From NCBI GenBank assembly GCA_016183945.1, contig JACPDP010000069.1:1-23953 (forward strand): DNA of 23,953 nt. Reading direction: 5' to 3'. A model generated the notes under the pieces. The model saw only the letters and a program-made list of their open reading frames with translations. It searched no databases and was not told the DNA's origin. The position numbers were made by a program, and so were the translations under genes. This stretch comes from Magnetospirillum sp. GTDB lineage: Bacteria; Pseudomonadota; Alphaproteobacteria; Rhodospirillales; Magnetospirillaceae. This document shows positions 1-7,855 of this stretch, one piece after another; the first letter of the stretch is position 1, and each line of letters begins with the position of its first letter.

Positions 1-999
1 GGCACGGAGGCGCAGCACACCGATGCGGGCGCCCTCGGCGTCGGTGTTGTTCATGATGGCGATGAAGTCCTCGCCGCCCCAGCGCACCAGGGCGTCGCCG
101 CGGCGCAGCCCGTCCTTGAGGTTGGCCGCCAACGCCCGCAGCGCCTTGTCGCCTTCCTCGTGGCCGTAGGTGTCGTTGATGGACTTGAAGTGGTCGAGAT
201 CGAAGAAGGCCACCGCCACCGGCGCGTTCTGCAGCGCCGCCAGACGGAATTGCAGCTCCAGGGTCTCGGTCCCCGAGCGCCGCGTGTAGGCTCCGGTCAG
301 CGGATCGACCATGGCGCGATGCACCAGCGCCGCCATGTAGTGCATCTGACTCATGCCCGAGAACATGGCGACGCCCATCACCAGCACCATCAGCCACAGC
401 ATCGGCCCATGGCTCTGCAGCGACAGGGCCTGCCCTTCCATCAGCAGGCCGATCACGGCGAAGGCGAAGGCAGGGATGGAGAAGATCAGCACCTCAAGCG
501 CCGTCAGCGGAAACACCGCCAGCCCGGCCAGCACCACGTTGGGCATCAATCCATACAGCCGCAACACCAGCGTGCCGAAGGTGTCGAACTGCACCCCCTG
601 GGTGATGACGATGGACACCAGGTAGAATACCGGCGGCACCAGCAGCATGGCGAACAGCATGCCGTCGGCCTGCAGCTTGGTCTTGACCATGTTGGTCCAC
701 GGCCACGCCAGGGCGAGGAAGACGGCGCCGGAAGCGACCCGCATGGCGGTCATCATCGCCCATTGCGGCCATGGGAAGACCATCCAGTCGAGCACCGAGC
801 ACAGCGGCACCAGCACGGCGAACATCGCCGCCACCAGTTGCACGCGGGAAATGGTCACCGCCGCGGCGTGGCGGCGGATATGGACGGTGTGCCAGAACGG
901 CACCAGCACATCGACCATTTGGTCGCGGGAGATCTTGATGGGCGCGAAGATATGGGCACGGAAGGATCGCCAGCCGCCGGCCTGTGTGCCTAGCCCCAC
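1..999 (-). CDS. Membrane-bound diguanylate cyclase, C-terminus cut by window edge
   Basis: This gene makes cyclic-di-GMP from two GTP. Reading the minus strand, about 230 N-terminal residues hold hydrophobic segments that I read as five or six membrane helices. A GGDEF domain follows, with the FDLDHFKSINDTYGHE segment near 170-220. The active loop reads GGEDF at about 64-80, where most active enzymes have GGDEF or GGEEF. An inhibitory-site RxxD (RRGD) lies five residues before it. About 70 C-terminal residues lie outside the window. The start is uncertain: a stop codon at 1012-1014 limits the frame, GTG at 999 is the first candidate and ATG at 918 the next, and neither has a good ribosome binding site. 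It follows the ygfZ-like gene on the same strand after a 95-base gap, so they may be co-transcribed. The domain assignment is sure. Activity with the GGEDF loop is unproven. Confidence 0.85.
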   Translation of the reverse strand, partial: MGLGTQAGGWRSFRAHIFAPIKISRDQMVDVLVPFWHTVHIRRHAAAVTISRVQLVAAMFAVLVPLCSVLDWMVFPWPQWAMMTAMRVASGAVFLALAWPWTNMVKTKLQADGMLFAMLLVPPVFYLVSIVITQGVQFDTFGTLVLRLYGLMPNVVLAGLAVFPLTALEVLIFSIPAFAFAVIGLLMEGQALSLQSHGPMLWLMVLVMGVAMFSGMSQMHYMAALVHRAMVDPLTGAYTRRSGTETLELQFRLAALQNAPVAVAFFDLDHFKSINDTYGHEEGDKALRALAANLKDGLRRGDALVRWGGEDFIAIMNNTDAEGARIGVLRLRA

Positions 1000-1094
1000 G
1001 GGAACGACGGGCTACTGCTGTACGGTCATGGCCTCACCACTGGGTTAGCCTGGACCCTAAGCGATAATCAGTCGCATCACAACCCTAACGACAT

Positions 1095-1958
1095 TCACTC
1101 GGCCGCCGGAAACACCGCCCAATCGGGCTTGTAGGGGGTCAGCCGCGCCACGCCGCAGGTGAAGGCGCCCGACTGCCCCGCCGCGGCACGGAAATGCTCC
1201 AGCCGGATCAAGGCCAAGCCGACATCGCCCGAGGATGACCGCATCTCGCCCGCCTCGGCCTCGCCGAAACGCACTTCGGTGCCCGGCTCGGGGGCCGGTC
1301 CGTCGATCGCCACCGGCATCAGGCGCTTGCGCACCAGGCCTCGGTACTTGGTCCGCGCCGTCAGCTCCTGGCCCATGTAGCAGCCCTTCTCGAAGTCGAC
1401 ACCGTGCAACTCCTCGAAGCCGTTCTCAAGCAGGATGCCCTTCTCCACCAGCAGATCGCGGCTGCCGTCGGGCAAGCCGAGGCGGATGCGGTTGCGGTCC
1501 CAGTCGGCGAAGCTGCCGGGGGCGAACCCCGCCGCCGCCAGCGCCGCGCCGCCACCGGGCGTCAGCAGCAGCCGCACGCCGGCCGCGGCGGCACGCGGGT
1601 CGACGAAGCCCCCGGCAACGGCCGCGGCGGCGGCGTCATCGCCCAGTGCCGCCCACACCTCGTGGTCGGTCACGGCTATGGTCACCTTGGCGCGCAGCTT
1701 GTAGAGCGACAATTTCTTGCGCAGTTCCTCGGCACGGGCGGCCTCGGTCTCCAGCAGCAGCATGTCGTCCCGCTCGCTGATGAACAGGTCGAACAGGAAC
1801 TTGCCCTGGGGAGTGAGCAACGCCGCGTAGAGGGCGCGGCCGGGCTCGATCTTGTTGACGTCGTTGGACACCAGCCCCTGCAGGAAAGCGCGCCGCTCCT
1901 CGCCGCCCACCGCGACGACGGCGCGATGATCAAGGCGCATGCAGAGCTTGTCGGCCAT
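1095..1958 (-). CDS. ygfZ: YgfZ/GcvT-like folate-binding protein (Fe-S cluster assembly/repair)
   Basis: This is a 287-residue member of the YgfZ (COG0354) family, tetrahydrofolate-binding proteins related to the glycine-cleavage T protein that help maintain certain Fe-S enzymes. The family signature KGCYMGQE is at residues 191-198, with the conserved Cys, followed by the typical TARTKYRGLVRKRL segment. The N-terminal RAFLQGLVSNDV and LTPQGKFLFDLF blocks are also typical. I chose ATG 1958 because GGAGGG lies seven bases upstream and MADK begins the conserved part. A start at 2000 would add 14 unlikely residues. It is divergent from the glycosyltransferase operon at 2048. The family call is firm; the client enzymes cannot be inferred here. 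Confidence 0.93.
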   Translation of the reverse strand: MADKLCMRLDHRAVVAVGGEERRAFLQGLVSNDVNKIEPGRALYAALLTPQGKFLFDLFISERDDMLLLETEAARAEELRKKLSLYKLRAKVTIAVTDHEVWAALGDDAAAAAVAGGFVDPRAAAAGVRLLLTPGGGAALAAAGFAPGSFADWDRNRIRLGLPDGSRDLLVEKGILLENGFEELHGVDFEKGCYMGQELTARTKYRGLVRKRLMPVAIDGPAPEPGTEVRFGEAEAGEMRSSSGDVGLALIRLEHFRAAAGQSGAFTCGVARLTPYKPDWAVFPAAE

Positions 1959-2010
1959 GGACGGTCCCTCCGGTGGTGGCGAGCGGAAAAGGTGATGCAA
2001 AGCGGCCGGG

Positions 2011-2039
2011 TTGGCAAGGGGATGCCCGACACGTATAAG
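2011..2039 (+). promoter_or_regulatory. Sigma-70-type promoter for the glycosyltransferase operon
   Basis: TTGGCA at 2011-2016 and TATAAG at 2034-2039 are separated by exactly 17 bases, a close match to the housekeeping consensus. Transcription would start near 2046, almost at the ATG at 2048. This is a pattern match only. Confidence 0.5.
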
Positions 2040-2047
2040 AGGCGGGC

Positions 2048-3073
2048 ATGCATATCACATTGGTCGACGACTCCATTCCCTTCGACGGCTTCACTGCCGC
2101 CAGCCGCCCGCTGGGCGGCGCGGAGAAGGCGTTTTCCGCCCTGCCCGGCGCCCTGGCCCGGCGCGGCCACACCGTGGTGGTGTTCAACCGCTGCCGCTGG
2201 GGAATGTTCGTCGAGGGCGTCCAATGGGACACCCTGGCGGACGGCCGCAAGCCGCTGCGCACCGACGTGCTGGTGGCCTTCCGCAAGCCTGGGCTGCTGG
2301 AGTTCATCCGCCACGCCGGCCGCCGCGTGCTGTGGTGGACAGGCCCCGGCCGCCTGCTGGAGGCCAAGCCGGTGCGCGAAGCGCTCGACTCGCACAAGCC
2401 GCTGGTGCTGCTGACCGCCGAGGCCCAGGCCACCCAATGGCGGGCGCACGGCCTGGCCGCCGGGCTGCTGCCTCCCGCGGTGCGCCAGGATTTCCTGTCG
2501 GGCGACCCCAGGCCGGCCACGCCACCGCGCGCCATCGTCACCACCCACCCCTCGCACGGGCTGGGGTGGCTGGTGGACCTGTGGATCGCGCGCATTCGCC
2601 CGAAGGCTCCCACCGCCGAGTTGCACATCCACTCCATGACCATGGCCCGCGCCGCCGAGGGCAGCGAGATCGAGGAACCGTTCCGCGCCCTGGCCGCCAA
2701 GGTGCTGGCGGCGCGCGCGCATGGGGTCGTGGTGGAGCGGCCGCAGGGCGACCACCTGATGGCCGCGGCGTTCCGCGAGGCCCGCGTCCACCTCTATCCC
2801 GGCCACACCGACGACATGGGCTGCTTCACCCTGATGGAAAGCCAGGCCTGCGGCTGCCCGGCGGTGGTGCGGCGGCTGGGGGCGGCCCCCGAGCGGGTGG
2901 AGGATGGCGTCTCGGGCTATGTCACCCCCGACGACGACGCCTTCGCCAATCTCACCGCCCTGCTGCTCAACGATGACGGCGTCCAGCAGTCCCTCGCCGC
3001 CGGGGCTCGTGCCCTCTACCAGCCACGCAGCTGGGAAGCGGCGGCGGAGCGCTTCGAGGCCATGCTGAAATGA
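2048..3073 (+). CDS. Glycosyltransferase, GT4-like
   Basis: This is a 341-residue putative glycosyltransferase of the GT-B fold. Near the N-terminus is the GGAEKAF motif (residues 23-29), the usual acceptor-side loop after the first strand. The C-terminal domain has GCFTLMESQACGCPAVV at about 258-274, with Glu264 in the place of a nucleotide-sugar-binding Glu of GT4 enzymes, followed by a DGVSGYVTPDD segment. The middle is more divergent than in typical GT4 enzymes, so donor and acceptor sugars cannot be told. No signal peptide or membrane helix is seen, so it is cytosolic or peripheral. Its stop codon overlaps the next start by four bases (ATGA), showing translational coupling to the second glycosyltransferase. 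The 5' end is unusual because the promoter lies directly against the start codon. Confidence 0.85.
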   Translation: MHITLVDDSIPFDGFTAASRPLGGAEKAFSALPGALARRGHTVVVFNRCRWGMFVEGVQWDTLADGRKPLRTDVLVAFRKPGLLEFIRHAGRRVLWWTGPGRLLEAKPVREALDSHKPLVLLTAEAQATQWRAHGLAAGLLPPAVRQDFLSGDPRPATPPRAIVTTHPSHGLGWLVDLWIARIRPKAPTAELHIHSMTMARAAEGSEIEEPFRALAAKVLAARAHGVVVERPQGDHLMAAAFREARVHLYPGHTDDMGCFTLMESQACGCPAVVRRLGAAPERVEDGVSGYVTPDDDAFANLTALLLNDDGVQQSLAAGARALYQPRSWEAAAERFEAMLK

Positions 3074-4098
3074 CGCGGTTGCTGCAGGCGATGGCAGGCG
3101 CCGCGCACGGCGGCGCCGAAGCGTTCTTCGAGCGGCTGGCCTTGGCGCTGGAACGGAGCGGACTGCACCAGAAGGTGCTGATCCGCCGCAACCCTCAGCG
3201 CGCCCGCCTGTTGCGTGCCGGCGGCGTCGAGGTCGAGGAGTTGGGCTTCGGCGGTGCGCTCGACCTGCCCACCCGCTGGGGGTTCGCCCGGGCGGTCAAG
3301 CGGTTCCAGCCCGGCGTGGTGCTGACCTGGATGAACCGCGCCAGCCGCTTCTGCCCCGAGGGACCGTTCGTGCAGGTGGGACGGCTGGGCGGTTACTACG
3401 ACCTCAAATATTACCGCCGCTGCCGCCATCTGGTGGGCAATACCCAGGACATCTGTGACTGGGTGGTCGGCCAGGGCTGGCCGGCGGACCGGGTGCACTA
3501 CCTGCCCAACTTCGTCACCAATGCCACCGCCAAGCCGGTGCCGCGCGCCAGCCTCGATACCCCGCCGGACGTGCCGCTGCTGCTGGCACTGGGCCGGCTG
3601 CATGCCAACAAGGCCTTCGACGTGCTGCTGAAGGCGCTGGTCGAGGTGCCCGACGCCTATCTGTGGATCGCCGGCGACGGCCCCCGGCGCACCGAGCTTG
3701 AGGCGCTGGCCGCCCATCTCTCGGTCAAGCCGCGGGTGCGCTTCCTCGGCTGGCGCGACGACACGGCGGCGCTGTACGCGGCGGCGGACATGTTTGTCTG
3801 CCCGTCCCGCCACGAACCGCTGGGCAACGTGGTCATCGAGGCCTGGGCGCAAGGCGTGCCGGTGATCGCCGCCGCCTCGCAAGGGCCGAAACACCTGATC
3901 ACCGACGGCGGCGACGGTCTGTTGGCGCCGCTGGACGACGCCCACGCCCTCGCCGCCGCCATTCACCGCCTGCTGGGCGAGCGCGGCCTCGCCGAAGTCC
4001 TGGGAGCGGCCGGCCGCCACGCCTATGAACAGCGCTTCACCGAGGCGGCGGTGGTTGGGAAGTATCGGGAATTCCTCGACAAGGTGGGGCGGCAATGA
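3070..4098 (+). CDS. Glycosyltransferase, GT4 family
   Basis: This is a 342-residue GT-B retaining glycosyltransferase. Visible features are the N-terminal GGAEAFFERLA loop (14-24), the phosphate-contacting GRLHANKAFDVLL segment (176-188), the IAGDGPRRTELEALA segment (200-214), and the EX7E motif with Glu249 and Glu257 in EPLGNVVIE. GVPVIAAASQGPKHLI follows. It should move a sugar from a nucleotide donor to a glycan or lipid acceptor on the cytosolic side. It starts inside the stop codon of the previous glycosyltransferase, and the asparagine-synthase-like gene follows after 67 bases. The three probably act on the same saccharide (inference). The substrates are unknown. Confidence 0.92.
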   Translation: MTRLLQAMAGAAHGGAEAFFERLALALERSGLHQKVLIRRNPQRARLLRAGGVEVEELGFGGALDLPTRWGFARAVKRFQPGVVLTWMNRASRFCPEGPFVQVGRLGGYYDLKYYRRCRHLVGNTQDICDWVVGQGWPADRVHYLPNFVTNATAKPVPRASLDTPPDVPLLLALGRLHANKAFDVLLKALVEVPDAYLWIAGDGPRRTELEALAAHLSVKPRVRFLGWRDDTAALYAAADMFVCPSRHEPLGNVVIEAWAQGVPVIAAASQGPKHLITDGGDGLLAPLDDAHALAAAIHRLLGERGLAEVLGAAGRHAYEQRFTEAAVVGKYREFLDKVGRQ

Positions 4099-4132
4099 GA
4101 CGGGCAGCAGTCACCACTAGTCCCCAACCCTC

Positions 4133-4149
4133 CTCCGCCTTCGGCGGGG
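4133..4149 (+). repeat. Small GC hairpin in the glycosyltransferase-asnB spacer
   Basis: A seven-base-pair stem (4133-4139 with 4143-4149, one G-T pair) closes a TTC loop. It has no T-run, so it is not a classical terminator. It may be a fragment of a dispersed palindromic element or an mRNA-stability hairpin within the operon. Confidence 0.4.
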
Positions 4150-4165
4150 ACGGGAGAACCGACTG

Positions 4166-5917
4166 ATGTGCGGCATCGCCGGCCTGATGACCGCCAGCGG
4201 TGCGGCTCCCGACCAGGGAACCCTCGACCGCCTTGCCGACGCGCTGGCCCATCGCGGCCCCGACGGGCGCGGACAGCATGTGGCCGACGGGGTCGGGCTG
4301 GTGCAGACGCGGCTGGCCATCATCGACCTGGAGGGCGGCCGCCAGCCCATCCTCGATGGCGATGGCCGCGCCATCGTCGCCAATGGCGAGGTCTACAACT
4401 ACATCGAACTGAAGGCCGAGATGCCCGAGATGCGGTTCGCCACCGGCTCGGACTGCGAACCACCGCTCCATCTCTGCCGCGACGAGGGCACCGGTTTCCC
4501 GCAACGCCTGCGCGGCATGTACGCGCTGGCGATCCACGACTCCCACCACGGCCGACTGACCCTGTCGCGCGACCCGTTCGGCATCAAGCCGCTCTATATC
4601 GCCGAGACCGAGGCGGGACTGGCCTTCGCCTCCGAGCCGCAGGCCCTGGTGGCGGCGGGGCTGGTGGCGCCCGAGGTCGATGCCAAGGCCCGGGCCGAAC
4701 TGCTGCAACTGCAATTCACCACCGGCACCGACACCATCTTCACCGGCATCCGCCGCTTGGCTCCGGGCGAGACGGCGGTGGCCGAGCGGGGCCGCATCGT
4801 CGAGACCCACCGCTTCGCCGCCCTTCCTGCCGATGGGCCGCTGGCGGGCGACGCCGACCATCTGCTCTACCAGCTCGACGGGGTGCTGATGGAATCGGTG
4901 GAACTGCACCAGCGCTCCGACGTGCCCTACGGCATGTTCCTGTCGGGCGGTATCGATTCGTCGGTGGTGCTGGCGATGATGGCGCGCCTCAACCCCAAGG
5001 GCGTGCTGGCCTTCACCGCCGGCTTTCCCGGCACCGGCGTGCACGACGAGCGCGCCCATGCCCGTCACCTGGCCGAGTCGGTGGGCGCCCGCCACGTCGA
5101 GGTGGAGTTTACCGAGGCCGACTTCTGGTCGCTGCTGCCCCGGGTGGCCACCGCCATGGACGACCCCGCCGCCGACTACGCCGTGCTGCCCACCTTCAAG
5201 CTGGCCGCCGAGGCTAAGCGGCAGGTCAAGGTCATCCTGTCGGGCGAGGGTGGCGACGAGCTGTTCGGCGGTTACGGCCGCTATCGCCATGCCATGCGGC
5301 GGTGGCCGCTGACCAGGCCCATGCGGCGCTCGGGCACCTTCGACGGGCTGGGGATATTGCGTGACGAGCCCAAGGGCTGGCGCGACGGCATCGCCACCGC
5401 CGAACGGGCCGAGGCCCTGCCCGGCCGCTCGCGGCTTCAGGTAGCACAGGCGGTGGATTGCGCCGACTGGCTGCCCAACGACCTGCTGGCCAAGCTCGAC
5501 CGCTGCCTGATGGCCAACGGCGTCGAGGGCCGGGTGCCCTTCCTCGACCCGGTGGTGGCCGCCTTCGCCTTCCGCCTGCCGGATGCCTTGAAGGTTCGGC
5601 GCGGCATGGGCAAATGGCTGTTGCGCAAATGGCTCGACAAGGCCCTGCCGGCGGCGCGCCCCTTCGACAGGAAGCGCGGCTTCACCGTCCCGGTGGCCGA
5701 GTGGATCGCCAAACGCCCGGAGATGGGACAATTGGTCGCCCGCCAGCCCGGCATCGCCGAGATCGCCCGGCCGGGCACGGTGGAGAAGCTGTTCCGCCAC
5801 TCGGGCAAGGACACCGGCTTCGCCTGCTGGACCCTGCTGTTCTACGCCCTCTGGCACCAGCGCCACATCCTGGGGAGGCGCGCCGAGGGCGATGTGGGCG
5901 AGGCGCTGTCGAGGTGA
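4166..5917 (+). CDS. asnB: Asparagine synthase (glutamine-hydrolysing) family amidotransferase
   Basis: This 583-residue protein takes ammonia from glutamine and uses ATP to amidate a carboxylate, by default aspartate to asparagine. The class II glutaminase domain is intact: the Cys2 nucleophile in MCGIAG, Arg49 in QTRLAIIDL, NGE at 73-75, and Asp96 in GSDCE. The synthetase half has the PP-loop SGGIDSS (260-266), SGEGGDELFGGYGRY, and the C-terminal KLDRCLMANGVEGRVPFLDP and RKRGFTVPVAEW blocks. ATG 4166 is fixed by the catalytic Cys at position 2. It lies 67 bases after two glycosyltransferase genes on the same strand. Amidotransferases of this family often sit in surface-polysaccharide loci, so the substrate could be a uronic acid rather than free aspartate. 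Family and activity type are sure; the substrate is open. Confidence 0.92.
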   Translation: MCGIAGLMTASGAAPDQGTLDRLADALAHRGPDGRGQHVADGVGLVQTRLAIIDLEGGRQPILDGDGRAIVANGEVYNYIELKAEMPEMRFATGSDCEPPLHLCRDEGTGFPQRLRGMYALAIHDSHHGRLTLSRDPFGIKPLYIAETEAGLAFASEPQALVAAGLVAPEVDAKARAELLQLQFTTGTDTIFTGIRRLAPGETAVAERGRIVETHRFAALPADGPLAGDADHLLYQLDGVLMESVELHQRSDVPYGMFLSGGIDSSVVLAMMARLNPKGVLAFTAGFPGTGVHDERAHARHLAESVGARHVEVEFTEADFWSLLPRVATAMDDPAADYAVLPTFKLAAEAKRQVKVILSGEGGDELFGGYGRYRHAMRRWPLTRPMRRSGTFDGLGILRDEPKGWRDGIATAERAEALPGRSRLQVAQAVDCADWLPNDLLAKLDRCLMANGVEGRVPFLDPVVAAFAFRLPDALKVRRGMGKWLLRKWLDKALPAARPFDRKRGFTVPVAEWIAKRPEMGQLVARQPGIAEIARPGTVEKLFRHSGKDTGFACWTLLFYALWHQRHILGRRAEGDVGEALSR

Positions 5918-5930
5918 TAGGCTGATCCAA

Positions 5931-6057
5931 CCCTCGCCCGCTTGCGGGAGAGGGTGGGCGCGAAGCGACCGGGTGAGGGCTGTGTCCGCCGGCACCAGCC
6001 CTCACCCTCCCACGGCTGGCGCCGTAGGCCCCTCCCTCTCCCGCAAGCGGGCGAGGG
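5931..6057. repeat. Nested palindromic intergenic repeat
   Basis: Perfect 24-base arms at 5931-5954 and 6034-6057 are reverse complements. Each arm is itself hairpin-like, with the core CCCGCTTGCGGG. Inside them is a second perfect 11-base inverted pair at 5971-5981 and 5997-6007. The whole 127-base unit nearly fills the gap between asnB and the dihydroorotase-like gene. The arrangement matches the dispersed palindromic (REP/BIME-like) repeats found between genes in many high-GC Proteobacteria. It has no T-run. Confidence 0.85.
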
Positions 6058-6088
6058 GACTCTCGGATGGTTATTGAACGAGGCCCCC

Positions 6089-7417
6089 ATGCAGACCTTC
6101 GACCTCATCCTGCGGAGCGGCATGGCCGTGACGCCGTCCGGAATCGCCAAGACCGATATCGGGGTGCGCGACGGCCGCATCGCCGCCATCGGCGACCTGG
6201 GGCACGGCTCGGCGGCCGAGGAGATCGACGCCTGGGGGCTGACGGTGCTGCCCGGCATCATCGACACCCAGGTGCATTTCCGCGAGCCCGGACTGGAATA
6301 CAAGGAGGATCTCGCCACCGGCACCGCCGCGGCGGCGCAGGGCGGCGTGGTCGCCGTGTTCGAGATGCCCAACACCAAACCGTCCACCACCACCGCCGCC
6401 GACATCGCCGACAAGCTGGCCCGCGCCAAGGGCCGCGCCTGGGTGGACCACGCCTTCTTCCTCGGTGCCGCCGCCGACAATGTCGGGCATTTGGCGGAGT
6501 GGGAGCGGCTGCCCGGCTGTGCCGGCATCAAGGTGTTCATGGGCTCGTCCACCGGCAGCCTGCTGGTATCCGACGACGCCGCCCTGGCCCGCGTGCTGGC
6601 CGCCGGCTTCCGCCGCATCGCCGTGCATTGCGAGGACGAGGAGCGCCTGAACGAGCGGCGCGCGCTGGTGGAGGCCGGCGCCCATCCCCGCCTGCATCCG
6701 GAATGGCGCGACGCCGAGACCGCGCTGAAGGCCACCCGCCGGCTGGTCGGGCTGGCCGAAGCGGCGAAGCGGCGGGTGCATGTGCTGCACGTCACCACCG
6801 CCGAGGAGATGGCCTTCCTGGCCGACCACAAGGAATTCGCCACCGTCGAGACGACGCCGCAGCACCTGACCCTGGCGGCGCCGGAGTGCTATGACCGCCT
6901 CGGCACCTACGCCCAGATGAACCCGCCGATCCGCGACGCCCGCCACCGCCAGGCGCTGTGGCAGGCGGTGGCCGACGGGGTCGTCGATGTGCTGGGCTCC
7001 GACCACGCCCCCCACACCCGCGAGGAGAAGGACAAGCCCTATCCGCAAAGCCCCTCGGGCATGACCGGGGTGCAGACGCTGGTGCCCCTCATGCTCGACC
7101 ACGTCAATGCCGGCCACCTCACGCTGGAACGCTTCGTCGACCTGATGTGCGCCGGCCCGGCCCGCATCTTCAACATCCGGGGCAAGGGCCGCATCGCGGT
7201 GGGCTACGACGCCGACTTCACCGTGGTGGACATGAAGGCCGACCGGGTCATCACCAACGCCTGGATCGAGAGCCGCTGCGGCTGGACCCCGTTCGACGGC
7301 AAGCGCGTCACCGGCTGGCCGACCGCGACCATCGTCCGCGGCCGGATGGTGATGCGCGACGGTCAGTTGCTGGGATTGCCGGCGGGCGAGCCGGTGCGGT
7401 TCGGGGAGTGTGGGTGA
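6089..7417 (+). CDS. pyrC: Dihydroorotase-like cyclic amidohydrolase (PyrC/hydantoinase group)
   Basis: This 442-residue amidohydrolase-superfamily protein probably closes carbamoyl-aspartate to dihydroorotate in pyrimidine synthesis. Seen motifs are PGIIDTQVHFREPGLEYKEDL near 55-75, EMPNTKP (92-98), Lys148 in GIKVFMGSSTG (likely carboxylated bridging Lys), His180 in HCEDE, HVLHVTT at 231-237, and Asp305 in SDHAPH. The usual DxHxH metal site reads DTQVH, so the first His is Gln61. That is the one unexpected residue. ATG 6089 was chosen because GAGG lies just upstream and MQTFDLILRSG is the expected first strand; the frame also reads back through the repeat, which is surely noncoding. No pyrB is adjacent. 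A hydantoinase or allantoinase-like role remains possible. Confidence 0.85.
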   Translation: MQTFDLILRSGMAVTPSGIAKTDIGVRDGRIAAIGDLGHGSAAEEIDAWGLTVLPGIIDTQVHFREPGLEYKEDLATGTAAAAQGGVVAVFEMPNTKPSTTTAADIADKLARAKGRAWVDHAFFLGAAADNVGHLAEWERLPGCAGIKVFMGSSTGSLLVSDDAALARVLAAGFRRIAVHCEDEERLNERRALVEAGAHPRLHPEWRDAETALKATRRLVGLAEAAKRRVHVLHVTTAEEMAFLADHKEFATVETTPQHLTLAAPECYDRLGTYAQMNPPIRDARHRQALWQAVADGVVDVLGSDHAPHTREEKDKPYPQSPSGMTGVQTLVPLMLDHVNAGHLTLERFVDLMCAGPARIFNIRGKGRIAVGYDADFTVVDMKADRVITNAWIESRCGWTPFDGKRVTGWPTATIVRGRMVMRDGQLLGLPAGEPVRFGECG

Positions 7418-7475
7418 ACCAGCAGGCAATCCGCAAGGGGTGCCGGAGACGATTGCCGCCGAACTGTGCAAATAG

Positions 7476-7493
7476 CCCCTCTCCCGCGAGGGG
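7476..7493. repeat. Short GC hairpin, possible degenerate palindromic repeat
   Basis: CCCCTC at 7476-7481 pairs with GAGGGG at 7488-7493 around a TCCCGC loop. The sequence resembles the arms of the larger repeat at 5931-6057. It sits in the 144-base spacer after the dihydroorotase-like gene and has no T-run. Confidence 0.4.
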
Positions 7494-7561
7494 AGGGTTC
7501 CTGGGGAGCAGGCTTGACCACCCTCAATCCCCTGCCCCGCCTGATCCGCTATCCTGCCGCC

Positions 7562-7855
7562 ATGACCGAAGACCATGTCCGCGACATCCTCAGCAACCTC
7601 CTCGACCCCGACGTCGGCGTCAACATCGTCGACCTGGGGCTGGTGGAGAGCGTCACCGTCGAGCCGGGCCGCATCCATGTCGGCCTGATCATGACCACGC
7701 CGGCCTGCCCGCAATCCAGCTACATCCGCGACGAGGCGTTGCGCCTGCTGGCCGAACCCGGCGTCGAGGTCACCGTCGACATCCTCGATTCGCCGTTCTG
7801 GGAGCCGTCGCGCATGTCGGCCTCGGCCAAGTCCATCATGGGCTGGCCGGGATGA
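7562..7855 (+). CDS. MIP18/DUF59 family metal-sulfur cluster assembly factor
   Basis: This is a 97-residue protein of the MIP18 (DUF59, PaaD/SufT-like) family, small proteins linked to assembly or delivery of Fe-S clusters. The hallmark blocks are DPDVGVNIVDLGLV (15-28) and the MTTPACPQSSYI loop with the conserved Cys49. A C-terminal DSPFWEPSRMS segment completes the domain. ATG 7562 was chosen because the domain starts directly after it; a GTG at 7466 would translate the hairpin and add 32 unlikely residues. Its stop overlaps the start of the next gene (ATGA at 7852-7855), so the two are translationally coupled. The target apoprotein is unknown. Confidence 0.88.
   Translation: MTEDHVRDILSNLLDPDVGVNIVDLGLVESVTVEPGRIHVGLIMTTPACPQSSYIRDEALRLLAEPGVEVTVDILDSPFWEPSRMSASAKSIMGWPG

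Noticed and set aside
4037..5995. Minus-strand open frame opposite asnB
   Set aside because: The asnB frame has the Cys2 nucleophile and the PP-loop. The opposite frame runs into the palindromic repeat and has no domain.
5931..6057. Palindromic block as an attenuator or riboswitch for the pyrimidine gene
   Set aside because: It lacks a T-run and shows the symmetrical nested architecture of dispersed intergenic repeats, so no regulatory role is claimed.
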